Shown here piece after piece: positions 48,181 to 54,106 of a DNA stretch of 64,000 nt; position 1 is the first letter of the stretch; each line of letters starts with the position of its first letter. The translations under genes were made by a program, and so were the position numbers. The stretch comes from Virgisporangium ochraceum (GTDB lineage: Bacteria > Actinomycetota > Actinomycetes > Mycobacteriales > Micromonosporaceae): contig NZ_BOPH01000068.1 in NCBI RefSeq assembly GCF_016863655.1, forward strand, positions 1-64,000, read 5' to 3'. A model generated the notes under the pieces. That model saw nothing but the letters and a program-made list of their open reading frames with translations. It ran no database searches and had not been told where the DNA came from.

Positions 48181-49500
48181 TCAACGGGCCTGGTCCAGGT
48201 CCGCCTGGAGCGCGGACATGTACTGCTGCGGTGACATCTGACCGCTCACCAGAAGCGCGACGTTGGTCTGCGCGTCCTTGGTGGTCTTCGCGTCCCAGAG
48301 GGCCTCGAACCACAGCACGGTCTCGGTGGCCTTCGCGACCACGTCCTGCAGCTCCTTCGTGAGCGGCGGGACGTTGGACACCTCCTTGTTCAGCTTGAAG
48401 CCGGAGATGACGCCCTGGTTCTGCATGACGCTGCTGCCGTAGTTCTCGGCGAGGCACTTCAGCCAGTCACCGGCCTTCGCGCTGTAGGCCTTCTGCGACA
48501 TCGCCGTCGGCGCGCCGGCGTTGGCCGGCCACTGCCCGGCGTTGCCCTTACCGCCGTCGACGGTCGGGAACGGAATGAAGCCCACGTTCTCCACGCCGAT
48601 CTGGTTCTGCTTCGGGTCGTTGAGGTTCGCGAGGAACCACGACCCGTTGTACATCATCGCGGCCTTGCCGGTGAGGAACTGGGTGTTGGCCGTGTCGGTG
48701 TCGCGCGAGGTGATGCCCTCGCCGAACAGCCCCTGCTTGCCGAGGTCGGCGATCGCCTGCGCGGCGGCGACGTACACCGGGTCGGTCAGCTTCGCCTGAC
48801 CGTCCTTGACCGCCTTCATCGCGTCGGGCCCGAGGTTGCGGAAGATGTGCATGCCGATGAGCCGCGTGATGGGCCATCCCTGGTTGCCGGCCTCGGTGAT
48901 GGGCGTGACGCCCGCACCCTTGAACTTCTGCGCGGCGCTCACCAGTTCGCCCCAGGTCTTCGGAGCCTGCAGGCCCTGGTCGGCGAACAGCTTCTTGTTG
49001 TAGAAGATGCCCTCGATGTTGTACTGGAAGGGAAGCGACGTCATCTGGCCGTAGACCGACTTCACCGTCGACGCGGCGGCCGGCAGGACGTTGTCCCAGA
49101 CGCCGAGGTCCTTCAGCGTCTTCTCGTAGTCGACGATGAGGTTGTTCTTGCCGAGGTCGCCGTCGGGCTTCACCTGCGCGGTGCCGGCGACGAACATGAC
49201 CGGCAGGGCGTTCTGCCCGGCCAGCAGCGTGATCTTCTGGACGGCCTCCGCCTGTGCCACGGTCTCCGCCTTGAGCGGCATGGCCTTCTCTGCGGTGGCG
49301 CACTCGCCCTTGGCCAGCGCGGCGAACTCGTTGCGCACGATGGCGTTCTCGGCGGGGGTCAGCAGGCTGAAGTTCGAGGGGTTGTCTCCACTGGAACCCC
49401 CGTCGTCGGACGCGCACCCGGTGACCGCGACGGCCACGGCGAGCGCGCCGAGCGCGGCGGTGACGGAGCGGAGCCGGCGGCTCGGTAAGGCTGGTGGCAC
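48181..49500 (-). CDS. ABC sugar-binding lipoprotein (CUT1 type)
   Basis: A 439-residue extracellular lipoprotein. The signal sequence ends in a lipobox (VAVAVTGC, Cys at about residue 30). The mature part is a type 1 extracellular solute-binding fold with SLPFQYNIEGIFYNKKLFADQGLQAPKTWGELVSAAQKFK and TAMMYNGSWFLAN-like blocks typical of oligosaccharide binders. Start: GTG 49500 with GGAGG 6 bases upstream. The longer open frame back to 49554 would run into operator O3 and lacks a signal at its start. First gene of the operon with two permeases, an AKR and GH2; the ligand is probably a rhamnose- or galactose-containing oligosaccharide or glycoside. Confidence 0.92.
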   Translation of the reverse strand: MPPALPSRRLRSVTAALGALAVAVAVTGCASDDGGSSGDNPSNFSLLTPAENAIVRNEFAALAKGECATAEKAMPLKAETVAQAEAVQKITLLAGQNALPVMFVAGTAQVKPDGDLGKNNLIVDYEKTLKDLGVWDNVLPAAASTVKSVYGQMTSLPFQYNIEGIFYNKKLFADQGLQAPKTWGELVSAAQKFKGAGVTPITEAGNQGWPITRLIGMHIFRNLGPDAMKAVKDGQAKLTDPVYVAAAQAIADLGKQGLFGEGITSRDTDTANTQFLTGKAAMMYNGSWFLANLNDPKQNQIGVENVGFIPFPTVDGGKGNAGQWPANAGAPTAMSQKAYSAKAGDWLKCLAENYGSSVMQNQGVISGFKLNKEVSNVPPLTKELQDVVAKATETVLWFEALWDAKTTKDAQTNVALLVSGQMSPQQYMSALQADLDQAR

Positions 49501-49540
49501 GGTTTCCTCCCGGTGAAGCGCGGCGGCATGAGGAGTGGTT

Positions 49541-49554
49541 TTGAAGCGTTTCAA
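49541..49554. promoter_or_regulatory. LacI-type operator O3 (TTGAAGCGTTTCAA)
   Basis: Near-perfect palindrome, 41-54 bases upstream of the binding-protein start and 146 bp from O4. Read on the minus strand it provides TTGAAA as a minus-35 candidate. It is positioned to control the transporter/AKR/GH2 operon. Confidence 0.8.
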
Positions 49555-49686
49555 ATCGGAGGCTAACTGTGAGGGTCGACATAGTCAAGAACCGCTGTGT
49601 CACCGGGGAATCGCGCTCCCGTTGGCGCGGCATCGATGACCGCTGTTCCCTGCGAGATGGTTGCCGCGACAGCCGCGTACCAATGT

Positions 49687-49716
49687 TTGACACGTTTCAA
49701 AAGACGGTGCGACAAT
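49687..49716 (+). promoter_or_regulatory. LacI-type operator O4 within a leaderless promoter
   Basis: TTGACACGTTTCAA at 49687-49700 includes a consensus TTGACA minus-35. GACAAT at 49711-49716 follows after 18 bases as a minus-10. Transcription would start about 7 bases later, at or next to ATG 49724, giving a leaderless message for the SDR gene. A repressor on this site would cover the minus-35. Confidence 0.8.
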
Positions 49717-49723
49717 GCGCCGA

Positions 49724-50452
49724 ATGAGAACACTTGCCGGCCGGCGGGCCGTCGTCACGGGCGCCGCGGGCGCCCTCGGCAGGGTCATCGTGGCACAGCT
49801 CCAGGCCGAGGGTGCGGCCGTTGCCGGGCTCGACCTCAACGCCGACGCCCTCGCCGCGGTGACGCCGGGGCTCGGCGAGGCGGTCGACCTCACCGACTTC
49901 GACGCCGTCCAGCGGTCGGTGGGCCGCGTGGTCGAGAAGTGGGGCGGCGTCGACATTCTCGTCAACGGCGCGGGCGGCGGGGCGGTCAGCTGGTTCCACG
50001 AGATGACATACGACACGTGGACCACTCAGGTCGACCGCAACCTCACGACCGTCTTCAACGTCACGCGCGCCGTGCTGCCGTCGATGCTGGAGCAGCGCCA
50101 CGGGCGCATCATCAACATCGCGTCGGTCGCCGCGATCGGCGGCGGCCGCCTGGTGCGCGGCGCCACCGCGTACGCCGCCGCCAAGGCCGGCGTCGTCGGG
50201 CTCACCAAGGCGCTGGCCATCGAGGTGGCCGAGCGGGGCGTCACCGTCAACTGCATCGCGCCGGGCGCGCAGGCGACACCGGGCCGCGACCGCGACACCC
50301 CGGAGCGCCGGGAGGCGCTGCTGGACCAGATCCCCACCCGGCTGCTCGGCGAGCCCGGGCATCTGGCGCAGACGATCGCGTTCCTCGCCGGTCCCGCCGC
50401 GGTGAACATCACCGGCGTCATCCTGCCGCTCGACGGCGGCCACTCCATCTGA
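49724..50452 (+). CDS. Short-chain dehydrogenase/reductase
   Basis: A 242-residue classical SDR. The cofactor motif is VVTGAAGALGRVIV (TGxxxGxG), an NAG-type motif is in ILVNGAGGG, the catalytic Ser is in IINIASVAA, and Tyr-x-x-x-Lys is in TAYAAAKAG. The terminal GVILPLDGGHSI is typical. The acidic residue after the second strand (GLDLNAD) suggests NAD preference. It may oxidise the sugar to a lactone. ATG 49715 is in frame, but its first bases overlap the minus-10, so ATG 49724 is preferred. First gene of a two-gene operon with the CMD-family gene, divergent from the transporter operon. Confidence 0.9.
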   Translation: MRTLAGRRAVVTGAAGALGRVIVAQLQAEGAAVAGLDLNADALAAVTPGLGEAVDLTDFDAVQRSVGRVVEKWGGVDILVNGAGGGAVSWFHEMTYDTWTTQVDRNLTTVFNVTRAVLPSMLEQRHGRIINIASVAAIGGGRLVRGATAYAAAKAGVVGLTKALAIEVAERGVTVNCIAPGAQATPGRDRDTPERREALLDQIPTRLLGEPGHLAQTIAFLAGPAAVNITGVILPLDGGHSI

Positions 50453-50469
50453 TGCGAGGAGAGACCACA

Positions 50470-50880
50470 GTGGACGACGACCGCCTCGACCGGGGCCGCC
50501 GGCGCTTCGAGGAGCTGTACGGACCGGGCACGGCCGACAACCTCATCGCCGGGCAGAAGGGTCTCGCGCAGGACCTCGCCCGCTACGGCGTCGAGTTCAA
50601 CTTCGGCGACGTCTACTCGCGACCGGGGCTCACGCTCGCCCAGCGCGAGATGATCACGATCGGCGTGCTGGTGGCGCTCGGCGGCCTCGAACCGCAACTG
50701 CGCGGCCACACGCGGGGCGCGCTGAACGCCGGCCTCACCCCGACCGAGATCCTCGAGACGGTCATCCACGTCGTGCAGTACAGCGGCTTCCCCAAGGCGC
50801 TCAACGCCATCAAGGTGGTCACCGAACGCCTGGAGGAGTGCGGCGCCGAGATCCCGCCGCCGCTGAACCCCGCTAGTTGA
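50470..50880 (+). CDS. Carboxymuconolactone decarboxylase (CMD) family protein
   Basis: A 136-residue protein of the CMD family with RRRFEELYGPGTADNLI, SRPGLTLAQREMITIGVLVALGGLEPQLRGHTRGALNAGLTPTEILETVIHVVQYSGFPKALNAI as the conserved helical block. It lacks the CxxC of AhpD-like members, so it is the decarboxylase/isomerase-like branch rather than the peroxidase one. Its substrate in sugar or aromatic-glycoside catabolism is unknown. Start: GTG 50470, because GGAG lies 8 bases upstream; ATG 50452 overlapping the SDR stop is in frame. The chosen start sits inside a CCACAGTGGAC palindrome. Confidence 0.88.
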   Translation: MDDDRLDRGRRRFEELYGPGTADNLIAGQKGLAQDLARYGVEFNFGDVYSRPGLTLAQREMITIGVLVALGGLEPQLRGHTRGALNAGLTPTEILETVIHVVQYSGFPKALNAIKVVTERLEECGAEIPPPLNPAS

Positions 50881-51727
50881 GGCGCACGCGGAACAGGCTG
50901 GTCCTGCCGGTGACGTAGAGGTCGCGCCGGTCGCGGCCGCCGAAACAGAGATTGGACGCGACCTCCGGGAGCTCTATCACGGAAAGCTTCGCGCATTCCG
51001 CCGAGTACACCTGAACGCCCTCGCCGCTCGACGTCCACACGCGCCCTTCGGCGTCGACCCGGAAACCGTCGGGCACTCCGGGCTCGATCACCGCGAACAC
51101 GCGGCCGTTGCGGCAGGTGCCGTCGACGACGTCGTACGCGCGGATGTGGTGGTGCCCGTCGGCGTGCCACAGCGCCGAGGTGTCGGACACGTAGAGGACG
51201 CTCCCGTCGGGCGAGAACGCCAACCCGTTGGGGTGCCACATGTCGGTGACGACCGGGTCGAGCCGAGCGGTGCGCTCGTCGTACCGGAACACGTAGCAGC
51301 CGCCGTACTCCTCCTCGCCCGGGTGGCCCTGCGCGCCGGAGGGGTGGATGCCGTACGGCGGGTCGGTGAACCAGATCGCCCCGTCGTGCGCCACCACGAC
51401 GTCGTTGGGCGAGTTCAGCCGGTGCCCCTCGAACCGGTCGACCACAATGGACGGTTCGCCGCCGGTGTCGCGCTCGATCGCGCGCCGGCCGTGCGAGCAC
51501 TGCAGCACCGCACCGGAGTGGTCGAGCGTGCGTCCGTTGGTGAACTCGACCCCGGTCCGGTACACGCCGACCTCTCCGGAGCCGGCGTCGTACTCGAGGA
51601 TGCGGTCGTTGGGGATGTCGCTCCACCGCACCCGCTCCTCGCGCGGCAGCCACACGGGTCCTTCGCCCCACGCCGTCCCGGTGAATAACGTTTCAAGCGT
51701 GGAGGGATCGGCAAGCATCGTGCGCAT
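50873..51727 (-). CDS. SMP-30/gluconolactonase family lactonase
   Basis: A 284-residue six-bladed beta-propeller. Metal-binding residues of SMP-30 are visible: Glu in WGEGPVWLP (about residue 22), Asn in RLNSPNDVVV (about 105), and Asn/Asp in WHPNGLAFSPDGSVLYVSD (about 155-172). The family hydrolyses aldono-lactones to aldonic acids. In this island it would open the lactone made by a sugar dehydrogenase. Start: ATG 51727 (MRTMLADPS), with MLADPS as alternative. Its 3' end overlaps the CMD gene by 8 bases. Divergent from the RpiB-like gene across operator O5; a partial half-site (AACGTTTCAAG, about 51688-51698) lies within its first codons. Confidence 0.9.
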   Translation of the reverse strand: MRTMLADPSTLETLFTGTAWGEGPVWLPREERVRWSDIPNDRILEYDAGSGEVGVYRTGVEFTNGRTLDHSGAVLQCSHGRRAIERDTGGEPSIVVDRFEGHRLNSPNDVVVAHDGAIWFTDPPYGIHPSGAQGHPGEEEYGGCYVFRYDERTARLDPVVTDMWHPNGLAFSPDGSVLYVSDTSALWHADGHHHIRAYDVVDGTCRNGRVFAVIEPGVPDGFRVDAEGRVWTSSGEGVQVYSAECAKLSVIELPEVASNLCFGGRDRRDLYVTGRTSLFRVRLN

Positions 51728-51794
51728 CGCCCGAGCATGGCAGAGCCGGTAGGGGAAACGAAAGGATTCCGGTAGAGGCGGATGTGCGCTAGCT

Positions 51795-51808
51795 TTGACA
51801 CGTTTCAA
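51795..51808. promoter_or_regulatory. LacI-type operator O5 (TTGACACGTTTCAA)
   Basis: Identical to O2 and O4 over all 14 bases. It lies between the divergent SMP-30 gene (start 51727) and the RpiB-like gene (start 51832), 67 bases and 23 bases away respectively. The RpiB-like gene has a normal ribosome site (GGAGGAG), so unlike O2 and O4 its message is not leaderless. Confidence 0.85.
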
Positions 51809-51831
51809 GCACGCATTGACGGAGGAGCGCG

Positions 51832-52304
51832 ATGACCGGCTGGCGCATCGTCGTCGGGTCCGACGACGCGGGCTTCGAGTACAGGAGGTCCTGCGGAAGG
51901 ACCTCGAGAACAGCGGCCTCGTGGCCAGCGTCGTGGACGTCGGGGTGGGAGCCGACGACCACACCGCCTACCCGCACGTGGCCGTCAGCGCGGCGCAGCT
52001 GGTGGCCGACGGGCACGCCGACCGGGCCCTGCTGGTGTGCGGCACCGGGCTCGGGGTGGCGATCGCCGCCAACAAGGTGCGTGGCATCCGGGCGGTCACC
52101 GCCCACGACTCGTACTCGGTCGAGCGGGCGGTGCTGAGCAACAACGCGCAGGTGCTCACGATGGGTCAGCGGGTCGTCGGGCTGGAACTGGCGCGGCGCC
52201 TGGTCCGCGAGTGGCTCGGGCACCGCTTCGACGAGGCGTCGGCCTCGGCGGCCAAGGTGCGCGCCCTCGACGCCTACGACCGGCCGGAGCGGGAAGCGTG
52301 CTGA
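51832..52304 (+). pseudogene. RpiB/LacAB-type sugar-phosphate isomerase with a 1-nt frameshift
   Basis: The start region (ATG 51832, GGAGGAG upstream) encodes [18 protein letters not shown] in one frame, the standard N-terminus of RpiB/LacAB isomerases. After base 51885 the family sequence continues in another frame as [25 protein letters not shown], with the active-site [45 protein letters not shown] and a stop at 52304. Restoring one G (AGG GAG instead of AGGAG, near 51885) gives a single intact protein of about 157 residues. Either a real mutation inactivates it, or a base was missed in a GG(G) run. Related enzymes isomerise ribose/allose 5- or 6-phosphates, galactose 6-phosphate or erythrulose 4-phosphate. 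Under operator O5, 96 bp before lacI. Confidence 0.85.
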
Positions 52305-52333
52305 TGGCGCGAACGGTCACGTCGCCGAGTACG

Positions 52334-52347
52334 GTGTGACGTCACAC
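52334..52347. promoter_or_regulatory. Perfect palindrome GTGTGACGTCACAC upstream of the LacI gene
   Basis: A perfect 14-bp palindrome, 54-67 bases upstream of GTG 52401, in the 96-bp gap after the RpiB-like gene. It is unrelated to the TTGAMACGTTTCAA sites, so a different regulator probably acts on lacI transcription. The half-site TGTGAC resembles sites bound by several GntR- or CRP-type regulators, but none can be named. Confidence 0.55.
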
Positions 52348-52400
52348 GGGTATCGGGTGGAGCTGACGGCAACAGTGGATCTGTCGCCGAGGGAGGCGAC

Positions 52401-53402
52401 GTGGCGCGGATAGGGATCCGGGAGGTGGCCGCACTGGCGGGCGTCTCGATGGGCACGGTTTCGCACTACCTGAACCACCCGTCACGCGTATCGGCCGAGA
52501 AGGCCGTCCGCATCCAGGCCGCCATCGACAAGCTCGGATTCGTGCGGAACAATGCCGGCCGGCAGCTGCGGCTGGGCCGCAGCACCACGATGGCCTACAT
52601 CGTCCCCGACGTCAGCAACCCGTTCTTCGCGACGATCGCCGAGGGCGTGGAGCAGCGCGCGTCCGAGGCCGGGCTGTCGGTGTTCCTGGCCAACTCCGGC
52701 GGCAGGCGGGCGCGGGAGGACTCGTACCTGGAGCTGTTCCAGGAGCACGGCGTGCTCGGCATCCTCGTCGCGTCGCCCGAGCCGATCGAGGACCGGCTGG
52801 CCGCCATCCAGAAGAAGGGCACGCCGTCGGTGCTCGTCGGGCAGCTCGCCGCGTCGCCGGGGCAGCCGTCGGTGTCGATCGACGACGTGTCCGGCGGCTA
52901 CCTCGCCGCGCGGCACCTCATCGACATCGGGTGCCGGAGGCTGGCGTTCGTCGGCGGTCCGCTGAGCGTCCGTCAGGTCGCCGACCGGTTGCAGGGCGCG
53001 AGCCGCGCCGTGCGCGAGACCGGCTCGGCCACACTGGAGATCATCGACGTCGAGCCGCGCGTGATCTCCGTGGGCCACAAGGTCGGCGCCGAGATCGCCG
53101 GCCGCCCGGAGGCGAACCGCCCCGACGGTGTGTTCACGGTCAACGACATGCTCGGCATCGGCCTGGTGCAGACGCTCGTGACCAGCGGGGTGCGCGTGCC
53201 CGACGAGATCGCCGTGATCGGTTACGACGACATCGAGTACGCCGAGAACTCGTTGGTGCCGCTGGCCTCGATCCGCCCGCCGCACCAGGAGTTCGGGATC
53301 GCGGCGGTCGACCTGCTGCTCGTGATGGTGGAGGAGAAGGAGTCGGACCTGCACCGGGTGTTCGCGCCGGAGCTGGTGATCCGCCGCAGTGCCGAACGCT
53401 GA
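52401..53402 (+). CDS. LacI family transcriptional regulator of the carbohydrate island
   Basis: A 333-residue LacI/GalR regulator. The N-terminal helix-turn-helix is IREVAALAGVSMGTVSHYLNHP with the hinge ALRLGRST-type RQLRLGRSTTMAYIVPDVSNPFF. The periplasmic-binding-like sensor has VPDVSNPFFATIAEGVE and VIGYDDIEYAENSLVPLASIRPP, which suit a sugar or sugar-acid inducer. Start: GTG 52401 with GGGAGG 5 bases upstream. As the only LacI member in the island, it is the most likely ligand of operators O1-O5. The effector is probably an intermediate of rhamnoside or galactoside breakdown. Confidence 0.93.
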   Translation: MARIGIREVAALAGVSMGTVSHYLNHPSRVSAEKAVRIQAAIDKLGFVRNNAGRQLRLGRSTTMAYIVPDVSNPFFATIAEGVEQRASEAGLSVFLANSGGRRAREDSYLELFQEHGVLGILVASPEPIEDRLAAIQKKGTPSVLVGQLAASPGQPSVSIDDVSGGYLAARHLIDIGCRRLAFVGGPLSVRQVADRLQGASRAVRETGSATLEIIDVEPRVISVGHKVGAEIAGRPEANRPDGVFTVNDMLGIGLVQTLVTSGVRVPDEIAVIGYDDIEYAENSLVPLASIRPPHQEFGIAAVDLLLVMVEEKESDLHRVFAPELVIRRSAER

Positions 53403-53417
53403 CCGGCGGGAGGCGCC

Positions 53418-53717
53418 TCAGAGGTCCATGGCGGTGCGGAGCGCCATCGCGACGACCTCCATGGTCTCGTCGCTCAGCCGGCCGAGGTGCTCGCCCAACC
53501 GGTGCGCGGCCACGTAGTTGACCCGCCAGCCGAGCACCGCGCCCGCCACCGGATCGTCGGGCCGCAGCCCCACGGCGAGCATCCCCCGCAGCTCCGCGGG
53601 AATCTCACCTTTGATCTCGGCGATGATCACCGTGCCGGTCTCGGTGAGCCGGTCGGTGGAGACGACCACGAACCGCCGGTCGATCTTCGGATGCGCATAG
53701 ACGTCGCCGCGCCTCAT
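53418..53717 (-). CDS. MazF/PemK-like type II toxin
   Basis: A 99-residue protein with a MazF/PemK-like pattern: MRRGDVYAHP start, RRFVVVSTDRLTETGTVIIAEI, GLRPDDPVAGAVLGWRVNYVAAHRL and LSDETMEVVAMALRTAMDL. MazF toxins are usually sequence-specific RNases. The normally overlapping antitoxin gene is upstream but 169 bp away, with a repeat between. The toxin reading frame stays open through the repeat to 53987, so a longer form is possible; ATG 53717 is chosen because MazF-like sequence starts there. No ribosome site is obvious. Confidence 0.75.
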   Translation of the reverse strand: MRRGDVYAHPKIDRRFVVVSTDRLTETGTVIIAEIKGEIPAELRGMLAVGLRPDDPVAGAVLGWRVNYVAAHRLGEHLGRLSDETMEVVAMALRTAMDL

Positions 53718-53750
53718 GCCGGGCCACCAAGACCCGTCCGGGCGGCCGTT

Positions 53751-53895
53751 GGGCCGCAGCGTGAACGCTTCAATCCCGCACAGGGGCCGCAGCGTGAACG
53801 CCTGCGCTTCGCTCCGGCATTCACGCTGTGCCGCTTCAATCCCGCACAGGGGCCGCAGCGTGAACGCCTGCGCTTCGCTCCGGCATTCACGCTGC
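53751..53895. repeat. Tandem 66-bp hairpin repeat between antitoxin and toxin genes
   Basis: A 66-bp unit starting GGGCCGCAGCGTGAACGC is complete at 53784-53849. It is preceded by a 33-bp copy lacking its middle (53751-53783) and followed by a 46-bp partial copy (53850-53895). The full and last copies hold an inverted repeat, GCAGCGTGAA with TTCACGCTGC (about 53789-53801 with 53817-53829, and 53855-53867 with 53883-53895), including GCTTCGCTCCG in the loop. The antitoxin stop codon (53887-53889) lies inside the last arm. It resembles a small non-coding palindromic repeat (REP/MITE-like) that expanded locally. Confidence 0.9.
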
Positions 53896-54087
53896 GAACC
53901 GCTCCTCGTCCCACCCGTCGTTCGACCGCACGGCCTCCTGGGCCTCGAAAGCCGCGATCGCCGCTGCTTCGCGGCGTAGCAGCGCATCGCGCGCGACCTC
54001 GACGAGCCAGGCCGACACGTTGCCGCCGGCCGCGGCGCGGATGCGCTCGGCCAGATCGTCGGGAACCACGATCGTCAGGCGGGTCAT
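53887..54087 (-). CDS. RHH/CopG-like type II antitoxin
   Basis: A 66-residue protein with a ribbon-helix-helix N-terminus (MTRLTIVVPDDLAERIRAAAGGNVSAWLVEVARDALLRRE) and an acidic C-terminal toxin-binding tail (FEAQEAVRSNDGWDEERFAA). It would bind its own promoter and neutralise the MazF-like toxin. ATG 54087 lies 19 bp after the dehydratase stop. The last codons and the stop are made by the palindromic repeat, so the native C-terminus may have been altered. Confidence 0.8.
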   Translation of the reverse strand: MTRLTIVVPDDLAERIRAAAGGNVSAWLVEVARDALLRREAAAIAAFEAQEAVRSNDGWDEERFAA

Positions 54088-54106
54088 GCGCCGATTCTAC
54101 CGCCGC

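Noticed and set aside
49500-49554. Upstream start for the sugar-binding lipoprotein at 49554
   Set aside because: It would run into operator O3 and place 18 unrelated residues before the signal peptide; GTG 49500 has GGAGG.
51795-52304. The rpiB-like gene as an intact protein starting at 51795
   Set aside because: That frame begins inside operator O5 and lacks the family N-terminus ([14 protein letters not shown]), which is in another frame after a proper ribosome site; a frameshift explains the data better.
53751-53895. A CRISPR array
   Set aside because: Only two to three copies, the units are directly adjacent without spacers, the unit is a 66-bp hairpin, and no cas gene is nearby.
53716-53979. 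87-aa plus-strand frame inside the hairpin repeats
   Set aside because: Its sequence is just the translated repeat (SIPHRGRSVNACASLRHSR duplicated), with no ribosome site.
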